Shown: piece by piece, positions 17,234 to 24,823 of the stretch
Layout: every line of letters starts with the position of its first letter
Numbering within the stretch: position 1 is the first letter of the stretch
Notes under the pieces: model-generated
The model's input: the letters and a program-made list of their open reading frames with translations, nothing else
Database searches by the model: none
What the model was told of the DNA's origin: nothing
Made by a program: the position numbers and the translations under genes
NCBI GenBank assembly: GCA_017446025.1
Contig: JAFSRR010000021.1
Coordinates: 1 to 36,125 of the forward strand
Origin: Bacteroidales bacterium
Lineage (GTDB): Bacteria; Bacteroidota; Bacteroidia; Bacteroidales; UBA1402
Length of the DNA stretch: 36,125 nucleotides
Direction of reading: 5' to 3'

Positions 17234-17863
17234 TTACAGTTGCTCCATGCCGCTTTCCAGGCGATTGAACATGACGGCCAGATGGGCGTAGATGGAGGTG
17301 TTCTGCACGACGATATGCTCCGGGACGCTGATGCGGAAAGGCGTAAAATTCCAGATGGCCCGTATGCCGCCCCGGATGATATAGTCGGTGGTTTCCTGCG
17401 CCTTCTGTACCGGCACGGTCAAAATGCCGATGGAGGCGGGCTGCTGCCGCTGGCGCTCAAAGTATTCGTCCAGGTGATAGACCGGGATACCGTTCACTTC
17501 CCGGCCGACCAGACGGGGATTGACATCGAATCCGGCCAGGATTTCCATGCCGTATTGCGAAAGGCCTTTGTCGTGAAGCAATGCGCCGCCCAGATTGCCG
17601 GCTCCGAACAGATAGGCCTGGTGCACACGACCGAAGCCCAGGAAGGTTTCCAATACTTCGATAAGCTTGTGTATGTCATAGCCGATGCGCGTTTTGCCGC
17701 TGATCTTGATAAACGACAGATCCTTGGCGATCTGTGAAGCGCTGACGCTGATGGCTTGGGCGATCTGGGTGGAGGAAATGACGGTCTCGCCCTGGGCGGC
17801 GGCCATTTTCAGATAGGCCAGATACCAGGGAAGGCGGCGCAAGGTGGGTTCGGGAACTCTCAT
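17234..17863 (-). CDS. rex: Redox-sensing transcriptional repressor Rex
   Basis: Rex is a homodimeric repressor that binds DNA when NADH/NAD+ is low and is released by NADH; it usually controls fermentation and respiration genes. The protein has an N-terminal winged helix (VPEPTLRRLPWYLAYLK, then SSTQIAQAISVSASQIAKDLSFI at 30-52) and a Rossmann domain with GAGNLGG at 87-93. An in-frame ATG at 17872 would add three residues, but the predicted transcription start is close to it, so the ATG at 17863 (209 residues) is preferred. It is the first gene of the long rex-FAH-porU-porV run and faces the eIF1-like gene across a palindromic promoter. Confidence 0.93.
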   Translation of the reverse strand: MRVPEPTLRRLPWYLAYLKMAAAQGETVISSTQIAQAISVSASQIAKDLSFIKISGKTRIGYDIHKLIEVLETFLGFGRVHQAYLFGAGNLGGALLHDKGLSQYGMEILAGFDVNPRLVGREVNGIPVYHLDEYFERQRQQPASIGILTVPVQKAQETTDYIIRGGIRAIWNFTPFRISVPEHIVVQNTSIYAHLAVMFNRLESGMEQL

Positions 17864-17876
17864 TTCGTTCATGTGG

Positions 17877-17894
17877 CAAAAATACGTATTTTTG
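17877..17894. promoter_or_regulatory. Perfect 18-bp palindrome forming divergent promoters of rex and the eIF1-like gene
   Basis: CAAAAATACGTATTTTTG is identical on both strands. Its two halves each provide an exact -7 element TATTTTTG, one for each direction. On the plus strand a TTCG element lies 19 bases upstream, and on the minus strand a GTTG element 20 bases upstream, in the -33 positions. A dimeric regulator could bind here. It does not match the TTGTGA-type half site known for Rex in other bacteria. Confidence 0.65.
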
Positions 17895-17952
17895 TCTTAT
17901 CTTGCAACTGGTTTTGAAGGACTTCGAAACTTGAATTCAACACAATACGAAT

Positions 17953-18288
17953 ATGGATTGGAAACAACAACTGGCCGCCTTGGCTGCCAAGGACGACCCG
18001 ACCGTCGAAGCGGCGTCGCCGGCGAAGCCGGAAGCCGCCACTGAAAAAACACCGAAGCAGACGCTTTGCCTTCGCTACGAAAAGCGCAATGGCAAGCCGG
18101 CCACCATTGTCAGTGAGTTCGAAGGCTCAGAGGACGATCTCAAGCAATTGGCCCGACGTCTCAAATCCACCTTGGGCATCGGCGGATCGGCCAAAGACGA
18201 CGAAATCCTGCTGCAGGGCGATGTGCGTCAGAAGGTCACCGCCTTGCTGCGCTCGTGGGGTTACCGGCTCAAAGGAGAAGTCCGCTGA
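17953..18288 (+). CDS. SUI1/eIF1-like translation initiation factor (YciH type)
   Basis: A 111-residue homologue of eukaryotic eIF1 and bacterial YciH. The SUI1 domain covers about 35-111, including LCLRYEKRNGKPATIVSEFEG, LKQLARRLKSTLGIGGSAKDDEILLQGD and the C-terminal KVTALLRSWGYRLKGEV. The first ~35 residues are charged and alanine/proline rich. In E. coli YciH can influence start-site selection and repress translation in stress, but its role in Bacteroidetes is not established. It is divergent from rex with a shared promoter palindrome and is convergent with tsf. Confidence 0.9.
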   Translation: MDWKQQLAALAAKDDPTVEAASPAKPEAATEKTPKQTLCLRYEKRNGKPATIVSEFEGSEDDLKQLARRLKSTLGIGGSAKDDEILLQGDVRQKVTALLRSWGYRLKGEVR

Positions 18289-18330
18289 GGGTTTCCCCGT
18301 GCCCGCTCCGCGACGGATGCCTGGGCATTG

Positions 18331-18367
18331 AAAAAACAAGCCCGGAAAGCTTGGGCCTTCCGGGCTT
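18331..18367 (-). terminator. Intrinsic terminator of the rplM-rpsI-rpsB-tsf operon
   Basis: On the minus strand an 11-bp perfect stem (CAAGCCCGGAA with its complement) around a ten-base loop is followed by six T residues. It lies just beyond the tsf stop. No T run follows on the plus strand, so it is mainly a tsf-side terminator. Confidence 0.88.
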
Positions 18368-18389
18368 GGGTATCGGTTTTGAACCAGTC

Positions 18390-19211
18390 TTATTCCTGAT
18401 TCAGGGTAACGCGCTTGAAATCAATCGGAGCCAGCTGAGCGTCGGCCTGCTTGAGGTACTGGGCAACAGAAATCTTGGCTTCCTTGATGAAGGCCTGTTC
18501 CAACAGGGTGGATTCCTGATAGAACTTGTTCAGACGGCCCTGGGCGATCTTGTCGAGCATAGCTTCGGGCTTGCCTTCTTCGCGGGCTTTCTCACGGCCG
18601 ATCTCCAGTTCCTTGGCCACGATGTCGGCGGGAACGGAAGCTCTGTCCAGAGAAATGGGGTTCATGGCGGCAATCTGCATAGCCACATCGCGAGCTACCT
18701 GATATTCGGCTTCCTTGTTGAAAGCGACAATCGTAGCCAGCTTGTTGCCCGGGTGGATGTAATCCATCACGTAGGCACCCTTGACGAAAGCGTAGAAATC
18801 GAGTTCCATCTTTTCGCCGGTGACACCGCTGCGCTCGGTAATGCGCTCGGCAACACTCAGACCGTTCATGTCCATGGCCAGGAGTTCGGCCTGGGAGGCC
18901 GGCTGTTTGGCCAGGGCCAGATCCAGAATCGATTTGGTCAGGGCGACGAAATCGGCGTTCTTGGCGACGAAGTCGGTTTCGCACTTCAGAGCCAGGACGG
19001 CGGCGAAACCACCGTTCATACCGGCCAGGACGCAACCTTCGGAAGCTTCGCGGTCACTGCGCTTGGCAGCAATTGCCTTACCCTTCTTGCGGATAATCTC
19101 AATTGCCTTCTCCATATCGTTGTTGGCTTCAGCCAATGCATTCTTGCAATCCATCATACCAGCACCGGTCATCTGACGCAGATGCTGGATTTCAGCCATT
19201 GTAACTGCCAT
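18390..19211 (-). CDS. tsf: Translation elongation factor Ts
   Basis: EF-Ts is the nucleotide exchange factor for EF-Tu. The protein has 273 residues, normal for the short bacterial form. The N-terminal domain holds IQHLRQMTGAGMMDCKNALAEANNDMEKAIEIIRKKG, and the conserved CETDFVAKNADFVAL segment lies at about 81-95. A start at the internal methionine four residues in (MAEIQHL) is also possible. It is 24 bases downstream of rpsB and ends the operon at a strong terminator. Confidence 0.97.
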   Translation of the reverse strand: MAVTMAEIQHLRQMTGAGMMDCKNALAEANNDMEKAIEIIRKKGKAIAAKRSDREASEGCVLAGMNGGFAAVLALKCETDFVAKNADFVALTKSILDLALAKQPASQAELLAMDMNGLSVAERITERSGVTGEKMELDFYAFVKGAYVMDYIHPGNKLATIVAFNKEAEYQVARDVAMQIAAMNPISLDRASVPADIVAKELEIGREKAREEGKPEAMLDKIAQGRLNKFYQESTLLEQAFIKEAKISVAQYLKQADAQLAPIDFKRVTLNQE

Positions 19212-19235
19212 AGTTGTTTAGGATTAAATGGGTTA

Positions 19236-20093
19236 TTATTCTTCGTCTTCTTTGGCGAACTTGCTGGTGGCGCGAGCCTTCATGGCTTCTTCGTCTTCCT
19301 TCTGGATACGTTCCCTGCGCTGACGCGGACGACGTTCCTTCTTGGGAGCTTCAGCTTCTTCGCTTTCTTCCTGAGCGGCGGCGGCATCGGCATCAGCCTT
19401 TTCTACCTTGCGCTCTTCCAGTCCTTCGTTGATGGCTGCACAGATGGCATCCAGCACGGCTTCGATCGACTTGGTGGCATCGTCGTTGGCGGGGATGACA
19501 TAGTCGATGGGCGTAGGATCGGAGTTGGTATCGACCATGGCAAAAACGGGGATACCCAGACGGTTGGCTTCATGTACGGCGATGGCCTCTTTCAGGACAT
19601 CAACGACAAACAGGGCCGAAGGCAGACGGTTCAGGTCGGCGATACTGCCAAGGTTCTTTTCCAGTTTGGCGCGCTGACGCGAAATCTGCAGACGCTCTCT
19701 CTTGGAAAGGTTCTTGAAAGTACCGTCCGATTCCATCTTGTCGATGGTAGCCATCTTCTTGACGGCCTTGCGGATGGTCGGGAAGTTGGTCAGCATGCCG
19801 CCGGGCCAGCGTTCGATGACATAGGGCATACCGACGGAGGTGGCCTTCTCGGCAACGATCTCCTTGGCCTGCTTCTTGGTGGCGACGAAAAGGACTTTCT
19901 TACCGGACTTGGCGATATTCTTCATAGCTTCGGCGGCTTCATCGACAGCGGCGATGGTCTTGTGCAGGTCTATGATATGGATACCGTTGCGTTCCATGAA
20001 GATATAGGGAGCCATGGCGGGATTCCATTTTCTCTTGAGGTGTCCGAAATGTACGCCGGCTTCCAGTAATTGATCAAAAGTTGTTCTAGACAT
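19236..20093 (-). CDS. rpsB: 30S ribosomal protein S2
   Basis: S2 of the small ribosomal subunit. With the ATG at 20093 it has 285 residues and starts MSRTTFDQLLEAGVHFGHLKRKWNPAMAPYIF, the typical family opening. An extension upstream in frame would require a TTG start and covers what looks like untranslated leader, so it is rejected. The last ~55 residues form a highly charged tail (Glu/Ala then Lys/Arg), longer than in E. coli but common in Bacteroidetes. It is preceded by a 129-base spacer after rpsI and followed by tsf. Confidence 0.96.
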   Translation of the reverse strand: MSRTTFDQLLEAGVHFGHLKRKWNPAMAPYIFMERNGIHIIDLHKTIAAVDEAAEAMKNIAKSGKKVLFVATKKQAKEIVAEKATSVGMPYVIERWPGGMLTNFPTIRKAVKKMATIDKMESDGTFKNLSKRERLQISRQRAKLEKNLGSIADLNRLPSALFVVDVLKEAIAVHEANRLGIPVFAMVDTNSDPTPIDYVIPANDDATKSIEAVLDAICAAINEGLEERKVEKADADAAAAQEESEEAEAPKKERRPRQRRERIQKEDEEAMKARATSKFAKEDEE

Positions 20094-20222
20094 AATTGTG
20101 TTGTTAAAATCGTTTACATTCTTTTGGGGCTCACTCAATCCACGGGTAGTTTCCCAAAGGGGAAAGTCTCGCAGATTTAGATACTAAACGTCTCTATTTT
20201 ATGAGCAGTGTAAATAATCTGA
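20094..20222 (-). promoter_or_regulatory. rpsB leader region (candidate)
   Basis: This 129-base spacer between rpsI and rpsB is much longer than the other gaps of the operon. On the minus strand it carries a hairpin TTTCCC-CTTT-GGGAAA (about 20152-20167), without a T run. It may be a regulatory leader for S2 or a processing site. No perfect -7 element was seen. Confidence 0.35.
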
Positions 20223-20609
20223 TTAACGTTTGCTGAACTGGAAACGTTTACGGGCTTTCGGACGACCCGGTTTCTTACGCTCGACGGCGCGGGAATCGCG
20301 AGTCATGAAGCCTTCGGCCTTCAAGACGGACTTGTCGTCCGGATTGAGTTTGACCAGAGCACGGGCAATACCCAGACGGGCTGCGGAAGCCTGTCCGTTA
20401 AAGCCGCCGCCGACCAGGTTGATCGTGATGTCATACTTGCCGGCTACATCCAAGGTGTTGAGGGGCTGCAGCACTACATACTGCAACAGCGGAGACGGGA
20501 AATAGACTTTCAGGTCCCTGTCGTTGATGGTAATGTTGCCACTTCCTTCTTTGATGAAGACGCGGGCGATGGCCGCTTTTCTTCTTCCTACTGCATTTAC
20601 AACTTCCAT
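20223..20609 (-). CDS. rpsI: 30S ribosomal protein S9
   Basis: S9 of the small subunit, 128 residues, the usual length. It contains VNAVGRRKAAIARVFIKEGSGNI at about 3-25, the conserved GGGFNGQASAARLGIARAL at about 66-84 and the C-terminal SRAVERKKPGRPKARKRFQFSKR; the final Lys-Arg is the residue pair that reaches toward the P-site tRNA. It follows rplM by two bases, the conserved L13-S9 pairing. Confidence 0.98.
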   Translation of the reverse strand: MEVVNAVGRRKAAIARVFIKEGSGNITINDRDLKVYFPSPLLQYVVLQPLNTLDVAGKYDITINLVGGGFNGQASAARLGIARALVKLNPDDKSVLKAEGFMTRDSRAVERKKPGRPKARKRFQFSKR

Positions 20610-20611
20610 AA

Positions 20612-21067
20612 TTAGCTAAGTGTGTTTAAATCAATTACTTTCGGATTCTGTGCCTGATGAGGATGCTCGCTGCCGACATACACATGCATGTTGTTGATCA
20701 GCGCTTCTCCCAGACGATTCTTAGGAAGCATGCCTTTTACTACCTTGCGATAAAGGTCTTCAGGATTTTTCGCCATCAATTTGGCGGGGGTGGTTTCGCG
20801 CTGGCCGCCGGGATAACCCGTATGGCTCAGATAAACGCGGTCATTCCATTTCGAACCGGTAAGTTTTACTTTCTCTGCGTTGATGATGATGACGTTGTCA
20901 CCACAGTCAACATGCGGAGTAAAGCTTGCTTTGTACTTACCTCTCAGCAACTTGGCCACCTTCGTCCCCAAACGACCTAACGCCTGATCGGTTGCATCGA
21001 CTACAACCCATTCTTTCTGCGCTGTTGCCTTGTTTACAGAAATGGTTTTGTAACTCAAACTGTCCAC
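20612..21067 (-). CDS. rplM: 50S ribosomal protein L13
   Basis: L13 of the large subunit, 151 residues. It has the Bacteroidetes opening MDSLSYKTISVNKATAQKEW, the conserved DATDQALGRLGTKVAKLLRGKYK at about 25-47 and the GGQRETTPAKLMAKNPEDLYRKVVKGMLPKNRLGE region. The start codon is GTG (21067-21065), supported by the protein alignment. It is the first gene of the rplM-rpsI-rpsB-tsf operon, behind a perfect promoter and a leader of about 75 bases. Confidence 0.97.
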   Translation of the reverse strand: MDSLSYKTISVNKATAQKEWVVVDATDQALGRLGTKVAKLLRGKYKASFTPHVDCGDNVIIINAEKVKLTGSKWNDRVYLSHTGYPGGQRETTPAKLMAKNPEDLYRKVVKGMLPKNRLGEALINNMHVYVGSEHPHQAQNPKVIDLNTLS

Positions 21068-21141
21068 TGCTTTTAAGTTTAATAGTTAATATATTGGTAA
21101 TTACACTGATAATTGCTGGTTAGTCACAACCGGCAAAAAAC
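21068..21141 (-). promoter_or_regulatory. rplM 5' leader (candidate L13 autoregulatory RNA)
   Basis: Between the predicted transcription start and the GTG start there are about 75 bases. On the minus strand they contain a hairpin of type GCCGGTT-loop-AACCAGC (21131-21111, one mismatch). Ribosomal protein leaders upstream of L13 operons have been described in Bacteroidia; I cannot confirm that this sequence fits the published model. Confidence 0.4.
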
Positions 21142-21147
21142 AGCGTG

Positions 21148-21178
21148 CAAAAGTACTGCAATTTTTTGTACTGGCAAA
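21148..21178 (-). promoter_or_regulatory. Promoter of the rplM operon
   Basis: On the minus strand TTTG (21178-21175), a 19-base spacer and TACTTTTG (21155-21148) give an exact match to the Bacteroidetes consensus. Confidence 0.85.
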
Positions 21179-21217
21179 ATTTATTGATTTGAAAATCTAT
21201 GTTGCGCCTAAAAGAGG

Positions 21218-22315
21218 CTATCCCAGCTGACTCAGCGCGAAAGTATAGGCACCAATGGCGGTGGCGCGGCTGGTGCCGAGTTTGGAGAAGACCAGCCCGA
21301 GGCGCTTCACGGGATCGTAATCCACCATCTTGTCGGTGCCGGGCACGGGGATGCGCTGCACGGTGTTGGCGCAAAAAGCCTTGAACCCCTCTTCGTCGTC
21401 GAGGTTGTAAACCTTCATTTCAAGCCGGTCTTTCTCGCCGCTGAGTGTTTTGATGCGGCCGTTCAGTTCGCGCATCATGGCCGGGAGGAAGTATTTCTTG
21501 TTACCGCAGAGTCCGCCGCCCAGCACGATGAGTCCGTCGAGCAGGGTGATGGCCTGGGCAATGCCGTCGGCCGCCACTGCCCCGAATTCTTCGAACGACT
21601 TGAGCGCCGCCTCCCGGTCGCCCGGCAGGTCGCCCTCGGCGATGTGGAGGATGTCGAGCGGCGAGAGGTCGCGGTCATCGTCGGCGTGCTCGTGATAGAC
21701 CCGTTTGACCGCCCGTATGCTCACGCCTTCCTCGACGATGATTTCGTGCTGGTAGCGATGGCGGAGCAGCAGGATCTCGCCGGCCGAGCTGTTGTCGCCC
21801 ACATAGAGTTGACCGTTGTGCGTGATGCCGCAGCCGAATCCTGTGCCGAAGGTGAAGCCGATCAGGTTGCGGAACTGCTTGTGGCAGCCGGCCTCGGCCA
21901 GGCGTCGGTTGGTCTGGGGCAGGGCGCCGGCCATACACTCCCCGAAGGTGAACATGTCGGCATCGTTGTTGATGAAAACAGGCAGGTGGAACAACTCCTC
22001 AAGATAGGCTTTCAGCGGTACGCCGCCGCGGAAGGCGGGCATGTTGTTCAGATCCATGATGATGCCGTTGACAAAATCGGCCGGACCGGGGAAGGCAAAG
22101 CTGATGGCCACCGGCTGGAGGCCTTTTTGCCTGAGATTGTCCATGACACTTTGGAAACCCTTTCGCAGGGTGTCCAGGCAAAGCGGTAGGCTGTGAGCCC
22201 CGGAAGGCAGGGTCAGCGGGCTGACGATTTCCTGGCAGCCCTGAATGGCGGAAAAAACAAAGTTGGTGCCGCCGGCATCGAGCGTAAGGACAATTCTCCG
22301 GTCGTTTTCGTACAT
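21218..22315 (-). CDS. ROK family sugar kinase homologue
   Basis: A 365-residue ROK family protein. The ATP phosphate-binding loop LDAGGTNFVFSAI is at about 12-24, the catalytic region NNDADMFTFGE (DNDA-type motif) at about 116-126, FGTGFGCGI at about 156-164, and the adenosine-binding LIVLGGGLCGN at about 274-284. The zinc motif with clustered cysteines (CxCGxxGC), present in most ROK kinases, is absent. It has no N-terminal DNA-binding domain, so it is a kinase-type member. It starts 11 bases after the CotH-like gene ends, so the two form an operon. The sugar substrate is not known. Confidence 0.87.
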   Translation of the reverse strand: MYENDRRIVLTLDAGGTNFVFSAIQGCQEIVSPLTLPSGAHSLPLCLDTLRKGFQSVMDNLRQKGLQPVAISFAFPGPADFVNGIIMDLNNMPAFRGGVPLKAYLEELFHLPVFINNDADMFTFGECMAGALPQTNRRLAEAGCHKQFRNLIGFTFGTGFGCGITHNGQLYVGDNSSAGEILLLRHRYQHEIIVEEGVSIRAVKRVYHEHADDDRDLSPLDILHIAEGDLPGDREAALKSFEEFGAVAADGIAQAITLLDGLIVLGGGLCGNKKYFLPAMMRELNGRIKTLSGEKDRLEMKVYNLDDEEGFKAFCANTVQRIPVPGTDKMVDYDPVKRLGLVFSKLGTSRATAIGAYTFALSQLG

Positions 22316-22326
22316 GGGTGGAAAGG

Positions 22327-24738
22327 CTATGGTCTGATGAACTTCAAACTGCCTGAGGCAAGCTGCTCACGGCCGCTTTCAGACAGGAAACGGTATTTGA
22401 CAAGATAGGCGCCCCGCGACAGTTGGCCGGTTTCCACCCGGGTCTTGCAACCACGGCCGGCCGACAAGCGGGCATGGTGGCGGAGCACTGTCCGGCCGCC
22501 CAGGTTGTAAATGGCCAGCTCGAGCTGTCCGCTGCGCGGCAGGTCGCACGACAGTTGCAACGAGGCATCGTCGACGGCCCATTCAAAGTGGAAATCTTCG
22601 TAGACAATGCTACGTGAAATACCGCTGACGGGGGCAGGCGGCGCAGGCACGCGGATGCAGGCCTGGCTCAGGGCACTCCATGTTTCATCGTAGAGAGCCC
22701 GGGCCGTCAGGTTCAGACAACTGTCCTCGAGCGTCATATCGCCTTGCCAGAGTCGGGCTTTCATACGCAGGCTGCCCTGCCCTTCGCTGTCCCACTGGAC
22801 GGGGTCGGTGCCGTCGGTCATATAGTAGATGGTGCCTTTGTCCGAACTCAATGACAGGCGGTCGCCCAAGGCAAAAGTGTCGGTTGTCAAGATGTCTCCG
22901 TTCAAGCGGATAACGGGGGCGTCGATACTGGGGAATAGGCCCAGTTTGCGCATCTGGCCCACAAAAACGTCACGACGGCCGGGAAGGATTTCTTCCAGCA
23001 TCTTTTTCTGCAGGGGATCGTAGTGGGTAGCCTTGGTATAGAGTTCGTAAGGACTGCTGCTCCATTGGTGGACATCGCGCCGGTAGTCACCCCAGCGGGC
23101 GGCCTCGCAGTCGAGCGCCTGGTAGATTTCCTGCGAAAGGGCCGTCCAGGTGGCTGCCGCCGACTCGGGGGTGAGGGCACCGCCCTGGTAGCAATTGCGC
23201 TGGATGCGGTCGCCCACCAGCCGGACAAAGCCCGGATTCTTCATCAGGTTGCCAAACAGTGTGCTGGGGCAAAGTGACCTTTTCTCCCCGATGCCGACAT
23301 CCTGGTTGAGGCTCTTGAGCACATGCTCCGAGTCCCAGCACAGCATTTTGAAACCGCTGCCGGGATTGACCCGGTTGCGCACGGCCAGCCAGTTGTGCCG
23401 GTCCCAGTCGGTATTGCCGCCGTAGATGTTGATGATCATGTAGTCGATGAAATTGACCACATCGAGCAAAGCGTCGCCATTGGGGGTGCCATCGGGATTG
23501 AGTCCCTGGATGCGTTGGTAAACGGTCTCGTCGGCGGCCTGGGCGCTCAGGTTGAACAGCTGCTGCCAGGCATCGATCGCGCCGTCGCCGGCCAGCACGG
23601 TCTGCGGATTGTCCTCGACTTTGATCACATCATATTCCTCTTCCAAGCCCTTGAGATACTCTTCGCACCACTTGGCATCGATGCGCTCGGTGGGGTTGTA
23701 CAGCCCCCAGTAGATACCGTTCAGGAATAGGTGGGCGAACATCTGGTGTGAGGCAGGGTGGCCCATTTGCCGCTGGACTTCCTTGGCCCAGGCATCACGC
23801 GTGTAGGCGGCCTTGTTGCGCTCTTCCGTGTTGGCGTGGAGCCAGGTGTTGCAGAAACCGGCCCGCAGTACGATATTGTCGAGCTTCTTGGCCTGGGTGG
23901 GGCCGAAGATGTTCACTTTCTTGAGTTTTTTGGAGCCGTATTGTTCTTTGAATACCAGCCGGAAAGAATGCTTGGGCGTCTTTTCAGCCAGTCGGCTGTG
24001 ACCGCCGTGCAGTCTCAATCCACAGTCGGCCTGCCACGAAATGCTGCCCTGGGCATCGAACATTTCGGCCGAGGAGGCACGTATCCATTTGGTGCCCGGG
24101 TCGGCCACCTGGGTCTTGGTGTAGCCGGTGGGGGGATCCGTATATATATATATGCCTCCCGTCTGGGCATCGTCCACATCGCTGAACAGGTTGTCTTTGT
24201 CGGTCACGATCGATACCACCGGCAGCGACAGCAAGCCCTCCCGCACTTTTTGGGCATAGTCGGGGTCGTCGCACAGCTCAGGGTCCATGTCGTAGTCGGC
24301 GGTGGCATAACCGCTGCGCTGGGCATAGGGTCCCCAGCGTTCGGGGTAGCCTTCGGGCCGTTGCTGATGGATGATATCGTCGACAAACAGGTAGGTGCGG
24401 GTGGTGATGCGGCTGTTTTCGCGGTCGGCCTGCTTGGAGAGCAGACAAGCCCTGACCACCGAAGTCTTGGAAATCAAAATGGGACCGGCATAGCCCTTGC
24501 CGTGATTGGGGCCGGGGTCACTGCCGTCGATGGTATAGACAATGGGACACTGTTCATAACCCTTTGCGGCTTGGATGGTCAGATAGAAGCTTTCATCGTA
24601 GAAACCGTGTTCATGGCTGAAAACGGGAGCAGGCAGCCGCAGGGAGTCCAGCCGGCAGTCGTAGGCGGTGGTCTCCTGGGCGGAAAGCAGGCCCAGTCCA
24701 AGCAGGCACAGGTAAAAACAGGATAACAGGCGCTTCAT
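22327..24738 (-). CDS. Secreted CotH-kinase family protein with T9SS-type C-terminal domain
   Basis: An 803-residue exported protein. Signal peptide at about 1-21 (ending LLSAQ). A chitobiase-C-terminal-like repeat with YTIDGSDPGP lies at about 35-105 and a second with YYMTDGTDPV at about 605-695. Between them (about 170-600) is a CotH kinase-like domain with the likely catalytic segments TDWDRHNW at 443-450 and CWDSEHVL at 467-474. The final ~90 residues (LELAIYNLGGRTVLRH... RGAYLVKYRF... SGSLKFIRP) resemble a type A sorting domain cleaved by PorU. The frame is open upstream into dnaA, but the ATG at 24738 gives a signal peptide just behind a perfect promoter. CotH proteins phosphorylate other proteins in spore coats; here the target is unknown. 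Confidence 0.88.
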   Translation of the reverse strand: MKRLLSCFYLCLLGLGLLSAQETTAYDCRLDSLRLPAPVFSHEHGFYDESFYLTIQAAKGYEQCPIVYTIDGSDPGPNHGKGYAGPILISKTSVVRACLLSKQADRENSRITTRTYLFVDDIIHQQRPEGYPERWGPYAQRSGYATADYDMDPELCDDPDYAQKVREGLLSLPVVSIVTDKDNLFSDVDDAQTGGIYIYTDPPTGYTKTQVADPGTKWIRASSAEMFDAQGSISWQADCGLRLHGGHSRLAEKTPKHSFRLVFKEQYGSKKLKKVNIFGPTQAKKLDNIVLRAGFCNTWLHANTEERNKAAYTRDAWAKEVQRQMGHPASHQMFAHLFLNGIYWGLYNPTERIDAKWCEEYLKGLEEEYDVIKVEDNPQTVLAGDGAIDAWQQLFNLSAQAADETVYQRIQGLNPDGTPNGDALLDVVNFIDYMIINIYGGNTDWDRHNWLAVRNRVNPGSGFKMLCWDSEHVLKSLNQDVGIGEKRSLCPSTLFGNLMKNPGFVRLVGDRIQRNCYQGGALTPESAAATWTALSQEIYQALDCEAARWGDYRRDVHQWSSSPYELYTKATHYDPLQKKMLEEILPGRRDVFVGQMRKLGLFPSIDAPVIRLNGDILTTDTFALGDRLSLSSDKGTIYYMTDGTDPVQWDSEGQGSLRMKARLWQGDMTLEDSCLNLTARALYDETWSALSQACIRVPAPPAPVSGISRSIVYEDFHFEWAVDDASLQLSCDLPRSGQLELAIYNLGGRTVLRHHARLSAGRGCKTRVETGQLSRGAYLVKYRFLSESGREQLASGSLKFIRP

Positions 24739-24766
24739 TTGTCTGCTCTTGGTAAGAAAACAGCGA

Positions 24767-24798
24767 CAAATATAAGCCTCTTCTTTCAGAGTGTCAAG
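24767..24798 (-). promoter_or_regulatory. Promoter of the CotH-like/ROK operon
   Basis: On the minus strand TATATTTG (24774-24767) is an exact -7 element, with CTTG/TTGA (24798-24794) 19-20 bases upstream as the -33 element. The transcript would start about 22 bases before the ATG. Confidence 0.72.
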
Positions 24799-24802
24799 AA
24801 AT

Positions 24803-24823
24803 GTTGAGGGTTTTCCCACCTCA
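24803..24823 (-). terminator. Weak hairpin at the dnaA stop codon
   Basis: On the minus strand TGAGG pairs with CCTCA around a nine-base loop, beginning at the dnaA stop codon; only a short T-rich stretch follows. It may act as a weak terminator before the CotH promoter. Confidence 0.3.

Noticed and set aside
17877..17894. Calling the palindrome a classical Rex operator
   Set aside because: It lacks the TTGTGA/TCACAA-type half sites; kept only as a candidate operator.
24141..24153. TA dinucleotide run
   Set aside because: It is inside the CotH-like gene, encoding alternating Ile-Tyr, and too short to call a repeat element.
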